A stretch of DNA of 64,000 nucleotides from Tritonibacter multivorans (lineage in GTDB: Bacteria > Pseudomonadota > Alphaproteobacteria > Rhodobacterales > Rhodobacteraceae), in the NCBI RefSeq assembly GCF_001458415.1, contig NZ_CYSD01000039.1:300029-364028 (forward strand), read 5' to 3'. Below are positions 53,545 to 62,320 of the stretch, piece after piece. Made by a program: the position numbers and the translations under genes. The notes under the pieces were generated by a model, which was given only the letters and a program-made list of their open reading frames with translations, ran no database searches and was not told the DNA's origin. Numbering within the stretch: position 1 is the stretch's first letter; every line of letters starts with the position of its first letter.

Positions 53545-55356
53545 ATGGCACGTATACCTCTTCTGCAAATGTCCGGGATCTCGCTGACTTTTGGTGGCGA
53601 TCCTGTGTTTTCCGATCTCGACCTTGTGGTGCAACCGGGTGACCGGGTGGCGCTGGTAGGGCGCAATGGCTCTGGCAAATCGACCCTGATGAAGGTCATG
53701 GCTGGACTGGTTGAGGCCGACACCGGCTCTATTGTTGTGCCACCGGGCAAATCGGTTGGCTATATGGAGCAGGATCCAAAGATGGAAGGCTTTGCCACTC
53801 TGGGTGATTTTGCGGCCTCCGGTTTGGAACCGGGAGAAATGTACCGGGTGGAACGCGCCGGCGAAGGGTTGAAGTTTGATCCTGCCCGCGCGGTTGAGAC
53901 GGCTTCGGGCGGTGAACGCCGCCGTGCCGCGCTGGCCAAACTGATGGCTGAAGCCCCCGACCTGATGTTGCTGGATGAGCCGACCAACCACCTTGATATC
54001 GAGGCGATCACCTGGCTTGAAGAGGAACTGAAATCCACCCGCGCGGGCTTTGTGCTGATTTCGCACGACCGGGCCTTTCTCAATGCGTTGACCCGTGCAA
54101 CGCTTTGGGTTGATCGCGGTCAGGTGCGCCGTCAGGAAAAAGGGTTTGAGGCTTTCGAAGCCTGGCGTGACAAGGTCTGGGATGAAGAGGACCAGCAGCG
54201 CCACAAGCTGAACCGGCTGATCAAGTCCGAAAGCCGCTGGGCGGTAGAGGGTATTTCGGCCCGGCGTAAACGGAATATGGGCCGGGTGCGGGCGCTTCAG
54301 GATCTGAAATCGGAACGTGCAGGCCAGATCAAACGTCAGGGCACCGCGGCAATGGAATTGGAAGCCGGTCCGAAGTCCGGCCGCAAGGTCGTGGAAGTTG
54401 AAGGAATTTCAAAAACTTTTGGCGACAAGGTGATTTTGCGGGATTTCTCGCTCAAGGTGAACCGCGGCGACCGCGTGGCTTTTGTTGGTCCCAACGGTGC
54501 TGGCAAAACCACACTGTTGAAGATGCTTCTGGGGCAGGTTGAACCCGACAGCGGGGCGGTCCAGCAGGGCACCAATCTGGAAATTGCGCTGTTTGACCAG
54601 ACCCGGGATCAGTTGGATGGTGATGCGAGTCTTTGGGAAAACCTGACCGCAGATCCGCTGTTGGGGATTTCCGGCAAAGCGGATCAGGTGATGGTGCGGG
54701 GACAGCCGAAACATGTTGTGGGATATCTGAAAGAGTTCCTGTTTGACGAACGCCAGGCCCGCGCACCAGTGCGGTCGTTGTCGGGTGGGGAGAAAGCGCG
54801 ATTGCTGCTGGCCCGTCTGATGGCGCGGTCTTCGAACCTGCTGGTCCTCGATGAACCAACAAACGATCTGGATGTGGAAACGCTGGATCTGCTTCAGGAA
54901 CTGCTGGATGCCTATGATGGCACGGTGCTCTTGGTCAGCCACGACCGGGACTTTCTCGACCGAGTCGCGACCAAGACGATTGCGATGGAGGGGGACGGAA
55001 ATGCCACGGTTTATGCCGGTGGCTGGAGCGATTATATTGCGCAACGCGGCCCCCTTGAGATCGCGGGTAAAGCCGAAAAGCTGAAAGCCGCAAAGCCGAA
55101 ACCCAAAGCCGAGCCTCAATCCGCGAAAGAGGGATTGAGCTTTAAGGAAAAGCACCGCCTTGAGGCCCTGCCGGACGAGATCGAGCGGCTTGAAAAAGAG
55201 ATCGCTAAGCTCGAAGAGTTGATGGCGGATCCGGAGCTTTTCAGTCGTGAACCTCTGAAGTTCAAGAAAGCCACCGAAGCCCTTGTGGAGCGGCAGGAAA
55301 AACTGGCTGCCGCAGAAGGGGAATGGCTGGAATTGGAAGAAAAAGCCAACGCTTGA
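53545..55356 (+). CDS. ABC-F family ATPase (Uup-like)
   Basis: Cytosolic ABC protein of 603 residues with two ATP domains and no membrane part. First domain: Walker A GRNGSGKST, signature ASGGERRRAALA, Walker B LMLLDEPTNHLD. Second: GPNGAGKTT, LSGGEKARLLLA, LLVLDEPTNDLD. The linker (about 230-300) is charged, and the C-terminus is a Lys/Glu-rich coiled coil like the Uup tail. Uup-type members act on DNA and ribosomes. ATG 53545 gives MARIPLLQMSG; the ribosome site is weak. Confidence 0.93.
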   Translation: MARIPLLQMSGISLTFGGDPVFSDLDLVVQPGDRVALVGRNGSGKSTLMKVMAGLVEADTGSIVVPPGKSVGYMEQDPKMEGFATLGDFAASGLEPGEMYRVERAGEGLKFDPARAVETASGGERRRAALAKLMAEAPDLMLLDEPTNHLDIEAITWLEEELKSTRAGFVLISHDRAFLNALTRATLWVDRGQVRRQEKGFEAFEAWRDKVWDEEDQQRHKLNRLIKSESRWAVEGISARRKRNMGRVRALQDLKSERAGQIKRQGTAAMELEAGPKSGRKVVEVEGISKTFGDKVILRDFSLKVNRGDRVAFVGPNGAGKTTLLKMLLGQVEPDSGAVQQGTNLEIALFDQTRDQLDGDASLWENLTADPLLGISGKADQVMVRGQPKHVVGYLKEFLFDERQARAPVRSLSGGEKARLLLARLMARSSNLLVLDEPTNDLDVETLDLLQELLDAYDGTVLLVSHDRDFLDRVATKTIAMEGDGNATVYAGGWSDYIAQRGPLEIAGKAEKLKAAKPKPKAEPQSAKEGLSFKEKHRLEALPDEIERLEKEIAKLEELMADPELFSREPLKFKKATEALVERQEKLAAAEGEWLELEEKANA

Positions 55357-55400
55357 AGCGCGTGGTTTGTTCTAGGAAACCTGAGTGTTGAAAGAGTGGT

Positions 55401-55460
55401 TTCGCTTCGGGCTTTGCCCGAAACGACCGGCAGGGGCGCCGCTTCGCGGCGCCCCTGCCG
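55401..55460 (+). repeat. Double-hairpin repeat, copy A
   Basis: Small stem TTCGGGC-ttt-GCCCGAA (55406-55422), then a 15 bp perfect stem at 55428-55442 and 55446-55460 around a TTC loop, then TGCCCAACC. The same design occurs at 60757 (inverted) and 63801. Confidence 0.8.
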
Positions 55461-55531
55461 TGCCCAACCAAAGTGACTACATTTAAATGCAGTCTAAATG
55501 GGCGGGAGCGCCCCGTTGAGGGTGTGGTTTT

Positions 55532-56287
55532 TCAGGTCATGCGCAGGGCGCCATCAAGACGCAGGATTTCGCCGTTGAGATAGGGCATCTCTACGATGAA
55601 GGCCGCGGTGCGGGCGAATTCTTCTGGATTGCCCAGGCGGCGAGGATTTGGGACATCTGCTGCAAGGCTGTCCTGAACCTCTGGTGGCAGCCCTTGCATC
55701 ATCGGGGTCAAGAAAATGCCCGGCGCAATCGACATTACCCGTATCCCGAGCCCCGCAAGATCGCGCGCCATCGGAAGGGTCATGCCGATAATGCCGCCTT
55801 TTGAGGCAGCGTAGGCGGCCTGGCCCTTCTGTCCGTCATACCCGGCGATTGAGGCGGTGTTGATTATTACGCCGCGCTGACCATCGGCATCTGCTTTATT
55901 CCGGGCGATGGCCTCCGCGCAAAGGCGGGCAACGTTGAAGCTTCCGACAAGATTGACATCTACCGTGGTCTCAAATGCGGGCAGCGGATGTGGGCCGTCG
56001 CGGCCAAGGGTCTTGGCACCAATCACAATCCCTGCACAGTTGATGCAGGCCGTAATAGCGCCCATCTTGGCCTGAGCATGGGCAACCGCAGCGGCGACAG
56101 AGGCTTCGTCGGTTACATCGGTGGCCGCGAACTCTGCGCCGATTTGTTGCGCGACATCGGCCGCACGGTCACCGTCGCGGTCCAGGATTGTGACCTGAGC
56201 CCCCTTTGATGCAAAATGCCGCGCGGTTGCTTCTCCTAGACCTGACGCGCCGCCAGTAATGACGGCACAGGTATTCTCCAGCCGCAT
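55532..56287 (-). CDS. Short-chain dehydrogenase/reductase (HSD10/type II 3-hydroxyacyl-CoA dehydrogenase-like)
   Basis: NAD-dependent oxidoreductase of 251 residues. TGGASGLGEATARHFA is the nucleotide-binding TGxxxGxG, followed by LDRDGDRA (Asp, so NAD rather than NADP), NTASIAGYDGQKGQAAYAASK with the catalytic Ser, Tyr and Lys, and ISIAPGIFLTPM-like terminal SIAPGIFLTPMMQGLP. The sequence is most like 3-hydroxyacyl-CoA or 3-hydroxy-2-methylbutyryl-CoA dehydrogenases used in beta-oxidation and branched-chain breakdown. ATG 56287 follows GGGAGGG; the long frame to 56572 is not supported. A TetR-type palindrome lies 16 bases upstream. Confidence 0.9.
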   Translation of the reverse strand: MRLENTCAVITGGASGLGEATARHFASKGAQVTILDRDGDRAADVAQQIGAEFAATDVTDEASVAAAVAHAQAKMGAITACINCAGIVIGAKTLGRDGPHPLPAFETTVDVNLVGSFNVARLCAEAIARNKADADGQRGVIINTASIAGYDGQKGQAAYAASKGGIIGMTLPMARDLAGLGIRVMSIAPGIFLTPMMQGLPPEVQDSLAADVPNPRRLGNPEEFARTAAFIVEMPYLNGEILRLDGALRMT

Positions 56288-56303
56288 GGGTTGCCCTCCC
56301 TTA

Positions 56304-56321
56304 AATGAACGTATGTTCATT
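56304..56321. promoter_or_regulatory. Palindrome AATGAAC-gtat-GTTCATT upstream of the dehydrogenase
   Basis: A perfect 7 bp inverted repeat with a 4-base spacer, between the dehydrogenase start and the ribosome leader. This spacing is like operators of TetR-family regulators of fatty or branched-chain acyl-CoA breakdown. No such regulator is encoded nearby. Confidence 0.55.
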
Positions 56322-56361
56322 AATCGCAGGGCATGACGGTTTGTCCAGTCTGTTTGTGTGC

Positions 56362-57294
56362 TCAGGCGCTCATGCGGGCGATGTCGAGCCGCGCCAGCGG
56401 GGCAATGCGCCGTCCAAGCGGGGGCCAGAAGACCCACGTTCCGCCCAACCGTTGAACGTCGGCGCCGGTGCCCAGTTTGAACCGCGCAAGGCCGGAGGCA
56501 TCTTCGGTATTGACCACCCCAAGATCGAAAGAAGAGATCCCTTTTGCCGCCAGCCACTCCATTGCGGACCACATCAGCAGATTGTGAGCGCCCAGTTGGC
56601 GCCCACGAACAAAGCTGTGCGCGATATGGTAGGTCGCGCTGGTGCCATGGGTCAGAACCAGCATCGCCGCCACCACGTCGCGCCCCTCAAAGGCTTGGAA
56701 CAGTTTGGCTGCGCTGGGGTTTTCTGCTGCATAGGCAAGGGTAAGCTTGCGCGGCCAGGTCGCATAGAGTCGCTGCTTCTGCTGCGCTGTGTCCGCGCGA
56801 AGCAGCCAGTGATCGCTGTCTATGGGCATATTCTGTCGCGTGACACGCAGCGGAGCGCCTTCGGCCGCCTTGAGGCGATTGCGCCATTTCTGGCGTAGCC
56901 GGGCACGACGGTCCTCTGTGCTGCCGGACAAATCCAGTCGTGCAATGGAGGCAGGCGTCATCAGCGGCAGGGCACCAAGGCGCGCGAGTTCCGGCACCGG
57001 GCGTTCCGGCGACAGGATCACAGGGGTACGGCGCAGTCCTTCTTCCTGCAGGATTTCTAAAAGCCGCGCGGGCTTGTGCAGATCAGCCCGGTTGATCATA
57101 GCCATCGGCACCCGCCCAAACCATTTGCGCCGCAGCACCACCATGTCCTGCATCCGGTCCAGCACCAGCGGGCGCTGACCGATGGCGGCGAGCGCACGGG
57201 TGAACTCTGCCGATTGTGGCAGGGACCGAGGGGCGGTGTTGGGATCTGTTGCAGCGGTGCGGGGCATGGCTTGCGCGGGGCTCAGGTCAAACAT
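56362..57294 (-). CDS. GNAT/FemAB-like acetyltransferase-fold protein
   Basis: A 310-residue protein. Residues ~135-290 have the FemAB/Acetyltransf_6 layout: RLRQKWRNRLKAAEGAPLRV, then the helix-strand core SAAKLFQAFEGRDVVAAMLVLTHGTSATYHIAHSFVRGRQLGAHNLLMWSAMEWLAAKGISSFDLGVV and GLARFKLGTGADVQRLGGTWVFWPP. These enzymes transfer acyl or amino-acyl groups; the substrate is unknown. ATG 57294 (MFDLSP) is preferred to the longer frame at 57366. Stands next to the dehydrogenase gene in the same direction, 75 bases apart. Confidence 0.82.
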   Translation of the reverse strand: MFDLSPAQAMPRTAATDPNTAPRSLPQSAEFTRALAAIGQRPLVLDRMQDMVVLRRKWFGRVPMAMINRADLHKPARLLEILQEEGLRRTPVILSPERPVPELARLGALPLMTPASIARLDLSGSTEDRRARLRQKWRNRLKAAEGAPLRVTRQNMPIDSDHWLLRADTAQQKQRLYATWPRKLTLAYAAENPSAAKLFQAFEGRDVVAAMLVLTHGTSATYHIAHSFVRGRQLGAHNLLMWSAMEWLAAKGISSFDLGVVNTEDASGLARFKLGTGADVQRLGGTWVFWPPLGRRIAPLARLDIARMSA

Positions 57295-57339
57295 GGCGCT
57301 ATTAACCGTGCTGAAACCTAAATGATGGTTAATTGTCTT

Positions 57340-57489
57340 ATGAAAAATCGAAAGAACTCTGATCAACCGGTTTATGGCCTCAGCGCGCCTTGTGCGCGGA
57401 TGACGAAATGCGCGGCATTGCTGATAGCCGTCGCCCTGTCGGTGCCGGTCTTTCTGGTCCTGACGGTGGTTGAGCTGGTGTTACTTTAA
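57340..57489 (+). CDS. Possible small single-span membrane protein
   Basis: A 49-residue frame, basic N-terminus then AALLIAVALSVPVFLVLTVVELVL. It is divergent from the FemAB-like gene. There is no clear ribosome site; an internal ATG at 57400 gives a shorter, purely hydrophobic peptide. It could be real or an accident of composition. Confidence 0.35.
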   Translation: MKNRKNSDQPVYGLSAPCARMTKCAALLIAVALSVPVFLVLTVVELVLL

Positions 57490-57536
57490 GGTTTGTGCGC
57501 GATCCCCGTGCCCTATTCCAATGGGCCGCCCATACG

Positions 57537-57611
57537 CTTCTTTTGGCTGAAAATACTCTGGGGTGAATTGTTGTGCTGCTGCAAGCCGCACAGCAAGAGG
57601 GGCAATGCCCC
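57537..57611 (-). repeat. Dispersed intergenic repeat, family 1, copy 3
   Basis: On the minus strand GGGGC-att-GCCCC, a variable spacer, then AATTCACCCCAGAGTATTTT and CAGCCAAAAGAAG. It lies downstream of tyrS. Same core as copies at 2349 and 15137. Confidence 0.75.
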
Positions 57612-57647
57612 CAAACCACCGGCCCCCATCCTGAGCTGTCACATAGA

Positions 57648-57677
57648 AAAAGGGCAGGTCCAATAACCCGCCCTTTT
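57648..57677 (-). terminator. Terminator of tyrS
   Basis: Stem AAAAGGGC/GCCCTTTT with one mismatch and two further G-C pairs inward, 8-base loop; on the minus strand it ends in a run of T residues. Confidence 0.8.
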
Positions 57678-57699
57678 GCATCTCCTATGGCGTGACGCC

Positions 57700-58956
57700 T
57701 CAGCCCTCCAGCTGCACCAGTGCGTGGCGCTTTTTGCCGGCCGACAGTTTGATCGGCGACGACAGTGCGGCGGCGTCCAGCATCAGCCCCGCATCGGTTA
57801 GCGGTTGGTCGTCGATCTTAGCGCCGTTTTCCGAAATCAGACGTTTGGCGTCCTTGCCGGATTTCGCCAGACCGGCTTTGACCAGCGCCTGTACAATGGA
57901 CATGCCATCGCCCAGATCCGCAGCCGTCAGGGTCAGGGTCGGCAGGTCATCACCAACGCCGCCTTTTTCAAACACCTCGCGCGCGGTCGCCTCAGCCGCC
58001 GCAGCCGCATCAGCCCCGTGCAGCAGGGTGGTGACCTCATTGGCGAGGATCACCTTGGCCGCGTTGATCTCGGATCCGGCAAGCGCGCCCAGACGGTCGC
58101 ATTCCTCGACCGGCAGCTCGGTATAGAGCTTCAGGAACCGGCCCACATCGGCATCCGTGGTGTTGCGCCAGAACTGCCAGAATTCATAAGGGCTGCGCAT
58201 CTCGGCGTTCAGCCAGACCGCACCATCCTGGGATTTGCCCATTTTCTTGCCGTCCGAGGTGGTCAGCAAGGGCGAGGTCAGGCCAAAGATGGAATTGTCC
58301 AGAACCCGCCGCGTCAGGTCGATGCCGTTGACGATATTGCCCCACTGGTCGGATCCGCCCATTTGCAGGATGCAGCCGTAGCGGCGGTTCAGCTCCAGGA
58401 AGTCATAGGCCTGTAGGATCATGTAGTTGAACTCAAGGAACGACAGCGACTGTTCCCGGTCCAGACGTGATTTCACGCTTTCAAAGGCCAGCATCCGGTT
58501 GACCGAAAAGTGACGGCCAATATCGCGCAGGAACTCGAGATAGTTCAGACCATCCAGCCATTCGGCGTTATTGAGCATCAGCGCCTTGTTCGGCGCGTCG
58601 GTTTCATAGTCGATATAGGCCGAAAAGACCTTTTTGATGCCCGCGATATTGTCGTTGATCGCAGCCTCGTCCAAGAGTGGGCGTTCATCAGCGCGGAAAG
58701 AGGGGTCGCCGACCTTCGTGGTGCCGCCGCCCATCAGGGTGATCGGCTGGTGGCCGGTCTTCTGGAACCAGCGCAGCATCATGATCTGGATGAGCGAGCC
58801 CACGTGCAACGATTTGGCGGTCGCGTCAAAGCCGATATAGGCCGGGCGCACACCACTGATCAGGGCCTCATCAAGGCCTTGGTAATCGGTGCAGTCCGAC
58901 AGGAACCCGCGTTCCATCATGACTGCGACGAAATCCGACTTGGGATGATAGGTCAT
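57700..58956 (-). CDS. tyrS: Tyrosyl-tRNA synthetase
   Basis: Charges tRNA-Tyr. The 418 residues have the class I HIGH-like [12 protein letters not shown], the Tyr-binding [12 protein letters not shown] with [11 protein letters not shown], and the KMSKS-like KKMGKS in [13 protein letters not shown]-terminal S4 RNA-binding domain follows ([32 protein letters not shown]). ATG 58956 is used; the frame to 59013 is only an extension. Divergent from anmK. Confidence 0.97.
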   Translation of the reverse strand: MTYHPKSDFVAVMMERGFLSDCTDYQGLDEALISGVRPAYIGFDATAKSLHVGSLIQIMMLRWFQKTGHQPITLMGGGTTKVGDPSFRADERPLLDEAAINDNIAGIKKVFSAYIDYETDAPNKALMLNNAEWLDGLNYLEFLRDIGRHFSVNRMLAFESVKSRLDREQSLSFLEFNYMILQAYDFLELNRRYGCILQMGGSDQWGNIVNGIDLTRRVLDNSIFGLTSPLLTTSDGKKMGKSQDGAVWLNAEMRSPYEFWQFWRNTTDADVGRFLKLYTELPVEECDRLGALAGSEINAAKVILANEVTTLLHGADAAAAAEATAREVFEKGGVGDDLPTLTLTAADLGDGMSIVQALVKAGLAKSGKDAKRLISENGAKIDDQPLTDAGLMLDAAALSSPIKLSAGKKRHALVQLEG

Positions 58957-59108
58957 GGCATGCCTCGGTAAAAGAATTAGCGAGGGGCTGTATAAAACGC
59001 CACGCGCCAACATGGAACCAGTTTTCCTGCCTTTTGACCGCGTGTAAGGTCAGTTCCAACAGGCAGAACAGCCCAAACCATGTCACGGGGCAGGACAAGA
59101 GGCAGAAA

Positions 59109-60224
59109 ATGAGCAGAGCGATTGCCAAAACAGGACCGGTCACAGCGCTTGGTGCAATGAGCGGGACGTCATTGGACGGGGTGGATGTGGCCGTTGTGAA
59201 CACGGATGGGCATAACATTTTGGGCTTTGGTGAGACAGGGTATCGCAGCTATTCCGAGAGCGAGCGCGCGGTGCTGCGCGCGGGCCTTGGCAAATGGTCG
59301 GGGCCAGAGGTCGAGGCCGCCGCCCGTGTCACTGAGGCCGCGCATATCGAAGCACTGCAGGGGATCGAGGCGGATCTGATCGGCTTTCACGGTCAGACCC
59401 TCGCCCATGCGCCACGTCTTCAGGGCACGTTACAGGTGGGTGATGGCCAGGTCCTGGCCGAAGCCTTGGCGCGTCCGGTGGTCTGGGATTTCCGTTCGGA
59501 TGATGTGACCATGGGCGGCGAGGGGGCACCGCTTGCGCCATTCTTTCACTTTGCCTGTGCCAAATACATTGGCGCGGACCGGCCGGTGGTGTTCTTAAAC
59601 CTCGGCGGGGTGGGGAACCTGACCTATGTGGATCCGCGGTTTGACCGCCCCGAAGACCCCGGTGCCCTTCTGGCCTTTGACACCGGTCCCGCCAATGCGC
59701 CATTGAATGATTTGATGCAGGAACGGCTCGGCCAAGCCCTGGACAAGGATGGCGAGACGGCAATGTCTGGCGAGGTGGAAACCGGCGCGCTTGAGCTGTT
59801 TCTGGCTGAACCCTATTTCTCTCGTATCCCGCCCAAATCCCTGGACCGAAATGATTTTGCCGAAATGGTCACGCTGGTGCGGGAACTCTCTGATGCAGAT
59901 GCCGCAGCCACGCTGACGGCCATGTGTGCCGCAGGTGTGGCCGAAGGAATGCAGCATTGCCCCGAAGCGCCCTCACGTGTGTTGGTCACCGGCGGGGGGC
60001 GGCTCAATCCGGTGCTGATGGAGATGCTGCGCGTGTCGCTGGATTGTCCGGTTGTCGCAATTGAGGATGCGGGTTTGGATGGCGACATGCTTGAGGCGCA
60101 GGCGTTTGCCTACCTCGCGGTCAGGGTGGCGCGCGGCCTGCCAACCTCGGCCCCTGGGACCACCGGTGTCAGAGCCTGTGTCGGCGGTGGGGTGGTCAGC
60201 GTGCCCGAGGCGCAAAGCGCGTGA
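59109..60224 (+). CDS. anmK: Anhydro-N-acetylmuramic acid kinase
   Basis: Phosphorylates anhydro-MurNAc from cell-wall turnover to MurNAc-6-phosphate. The 371 residues carry [22 protein letters not shown] (the ATP/sugar signature MSGTSxDGxD), [38 protein letters not shown] and [16 protein letters not shown] 59109 has GAGG upstream. It overlaps the Nudix gene by four bases. NagZ elsewhere in this window works in the same recycling pathway. Confidence 0.95.
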   Translation: MSRAIAKTGPVTALGAMSGTSLDGVDVAVVNTDGHNILGFGETGYRSYSESERAVLRAGLGKWSGPEVEAAARVTEAAHIEALQGIEADLIGFHGQTLAHAPRLQGTLQVGDGQVLAEALARPVVWDFRSDDVTMGGEGAPLAPFFHFACAKYIGADRPVVFLNLGGVGNLTYVDPRFDRPEDPGALLAFDTGPANAPLNDLMQERLGQALDKDGETAMSGEVETGALELFLAEPYFSRIPPKSLDRNDFAEMVTLVRELSDADAAATLTAMCAAGVAEGMQHCPEAPSRVLVTGGGRLNPVLMEMLRVSLDCPVVAIEDAGLDGDMLEAQAFAYLAVRVARGLPTSAPGTTGVRACVGGGVVSVPEAQSA

Positions 60225-60730
60225 CGGTCTGGCGTCCCTCTCAGTCAATCAAGGTCAAGGCATTGGGCCTGCATTGGCGGGCTGGGCGGTTGTTGGCGGC
60301 AGAGGTCGAAGATGACAAAGGCCGCATAAAGGGTGTGCGTCCTTTGGGAGGAACGGTGGAGTTTGGCGAAACCTGGCAGCAGACTTTGATCCGGGAGTTT
60401 CGCGAGGAGCTGGATGTCGACGTCAAAATAGATGGGGTGCCGCTTGTGCTCGAAAACATCTTTCGGCACGAAGGCATGGTAGGGCATGAAATCCTGTTCG
60501 TGGCGCCAGTCCTGTTCCCCGAAGGCGCCTTTGCGGAAGCGACCATGATCCAGTTCCGCGAAGACAATGGCGTGTTGTGCACCGCGCGTTGGTTTTCCCT
60601 GAAATCCCTCAGACTCCACGGGATTCCGCTGTTTCCAGAAGGGCTTGCAGAAGCGCTGTCATCCGGCGTCAGGGGTGACAAGGGCGGCAAGAGTGAAACG
60701 GCAAGCTCCCGCCCCTTCAATATGAATTGA
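60221..60730 (+). CDS. Nudix hydrolase
   Basis: Hydrolyses nucleoside diphosphates linked to other moieties. The 169 residues contain the Nudix box [22 protein letters not shown] (G-x5-E-x7-R-E-x-x-E-E at about residues 43-64). GTG 60221 overlaps the anmK stop by four bases (GTGA), so translation is coupled. Substrate unknown; pairing with anmK suggests a metabolite-cleaning role, which is inference. The end includes a short inverted repeat ATGAATT/AATTCAT overlapping the stop. Confidence 0.88.
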   Translation: MTVWRPSQSIKVKALGLHWRAGRLLAAEVEDDKGRIKGVRPLGGTVEFGETWQQTLIREFREELDVDVKIDGVPLVLENIFRHEGMVGHEILFVAPVLFPEGAFAEATMIQFREDNGVLCTARWFSLKSLRLHGIPLFPEGLAEALSSGVRGDKGGKSETASSRPFNMN

Positions 60731-60756
60731 AATTCATACCGAAAGGGTTGGGCATG

Positions 60757-60819
60757 GCGCGGCACGCGCCCCAGAGGGGCGCGTGCCGCGCTGGTCGCTT
60801 CGGGTGAAACCCGAAGCGA
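60757..60819. repeat. Double-hairpin repeat, copy B (inverted)
   Basis: A 16 bp perfect stem at 60757-60772 and 60776-60791, then an 11 bp perfect stem TCGCTTCGGGT/ACCCGAAGCGA at 60795-60819. Read on the minus strand it has the order of copies A and C: small stem, large stem, TGCCCAACC. Confidence 0.8.
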
Positions 60820-60839
60820 AATCCCTCAGGCAGAGGGTA

Positions 60840-61739
60840 TCACTTCAGTGACTTCAGATAGTCAGCGGTGAAAGCAGAGTACCCGTTTGACGTGGATTCC
60901 AAATGGTCTTGTGTCACCGCATGAAAGCGCGGCAACTGATGAAAGGGAACGTTGGGATAGGCGTGGTGTTCTGCATGATATGGCATGTTCCAGGCCAGGA
61001 ACCTGACCACTCGGTTGGTGAATGTGGTGCGCGAGTTTTCCAGCATATTTGCTACTGGCGGGCACAGCCCGTGTTCTGCCAGCAGATACAGTCGCAGGAC
61101 CGGTTGGCCGACAAGGGCAGGCAATACCCAAAGCCAGAGCAGAACAGGCGACCAGATCAAAGACAGCAACGCCCCGGTATAAATCGCCAAGATCACCCGC
61201 GCCTCGCGGCGCATATCGGCATGTCGCCGGTCCGGTAGGTAAGGGCTGGTAATCTGGCCAAATGCATTCCGCCAAAGCACGGTTGCCATGCCGATCCAAT
61301 AGGGCAGCCCGCTCAGATAATTCAGCCACCCCGCCCAAGTGGTGGGGCGCGGCCCGTTTTCGAGTTCGGGATCGCGTGCCGGGTCATTGGTGAACTTGTG
61401 GTGAGCCAGATGGTAGTAGCGAAACCAGACAAAGGGCAGAGCGATCAACACTGCGCAGATATGGCCAACGGTTTCATTGATCCAGTCAGAGGCAAAAGGT
61501 GTTTTGTGCGTGCACTCATGGGACAGTGTGAACAGAAAGACCAACAAAATTCCCTGCGGCAGCATAAAGAGTGGCCAATAGGGGATGTGCAGCAGGATGG
61601 CTGTGCTGCACATCAAAAGCACAAAGACATAGCCGCTAAGGTGGAGCAGGCCCTTGGCATCTGACCGGCGGGTCAATCGGGCCTTCAGCTCTACAGGCAG
61701 ATCACGGATCAGGCTCCGATGGTCGTGTTTCTCTGTCAT
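60840..61739 (-). CDS. Fatty acid desaturase family protein
   Basis: Membrane di-iron desaturase/hydroxylase family, 299 residues. Three His boxes: HECTH (SHECTHKTPF), HLAHH (YYHLAHHKFTND) and HAEHHAY (MPYHAEHHAYPNVPFHQLP). Four or more membrane spans flank them. Could act on acyl lipids or sterol-like or carotenoid substrates; the last box with HAEHH is typical of fatty acid desaturases. ATG 61739 has a usable ribosome region. No adjacent partner gene tells the substrate. Confidence 0.9.
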   Translation of the reverse strand: MTEKHDHRSLIRDLPVELKARLTRRSDAKGLLHLSGYVFVLLMCSTAILLHIPYWPLFMLPQGILLVFLFTLSHECTHKTPFASDWINETVGHICAVLIALPFVWFRYYHLAHHKFTNDPARDPELENGPRPTTWAGWLNYLSGLPYWIGMATVLWRNAFGQITSPYLPDRRHADMRREARVILAIYTGALLSLIWSPVLLWLWVLPALVGQPVLRLYLLAEHGLCPPVANMLENSRTTFTNRVVRFLAWNMPYHAEHHAYPNVPFHQLPRFHAVTQDHLESTSNGYSAFTADYLKSLK

Positions 61740-61799
61740 GCGTTCAGCCTCGGGTGGACTGTGGCGATTCGGCAAGTTGCGGCGTGCGTGCAGGGCGGC

Positions 61800-62234
61800 T
61801 CAGGCGCGGGGGATATCAAAACCCGGTGGCGCCAGTTCAAACCCTTCGAATTGAAACCCCGGTGACACAGTGCAGCTCACCAGCGTCCAGTCCCCGGTGC
61901 TGCGCGCCGCCTGCCAGTGGCCTTTGGGGACAATCAGCTGCGGCAGGCCCGCGTTCAGATCCGGCGTCAGCAGATGATCCTGTGCTGGACCTGCCTCGGT
62001 TTCCGCCAAGGACAGAACCAAGGGCGCTCCGGCGTGATACAGCCAAATCTCGCCTGCATCGACGCGGTGCCAGTGACTGTTTTCACCTGCGCAGAGCAGA
62101 AAAAAGATACAGGTGCCAGCGGGGCGGTCCCCGTCGTTTGCCTCAGCCGCCCAGGTCTGGCGATACCAGCCGCCTTCTGGGTGCTGGATCAATCCAAGCT
62201 TTGCGATGATTTCCGGCGCGGTCAATGCAGACAT
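61800..62234 (-). CDS. DUF985 cupin family protein
   Basis: A 144-residue cupin-fold protein: IAKLGLIQHPEGGWYRQTW, CIFFLLCAGENSHWHRVDAGEIWLYHAGAPL (the cupin motif with HWHRVDAGE), and QLIVPKGHWQAARSTGDWTLVSCTVSPGFQFEGFELAPPG. Function unknown; related to YML079-like cupins. ATG 62234 is chosen; the long frame back to 62339 overlaps the selO start. Divergent from selO. Confidence 0.88.
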   Translation of the reverse strand: MSALTAPEIIAKLGLIQHPEGGWYRQTWAAEANDGDRPAGTCIFFLLCAGENSHWHRVDAGEIWLYHAGAPLVLSLAETEAGPAQDHLLTPDLNAGLPQLIVPKGHWQAARSTGDWTLVSCTVSPGFQFEGFELAPPGFDIPRA

Positions 62235-62320
62235 AGGTGGGCCTTTCTTGCGGTGGTTTCGAGCGTATGCGGGCGCAATTGAGGGCTGGCTTTTTAAGCG
62301 GGCCCCCATATGTATGAGCC

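Noticed and set aside
56288..56572. 95-codon N-terminal extension of the dehydrogenase
   Set aside because: Family start and GGGAGGG ribosome site are at 56287, and the operator lies in the extension.
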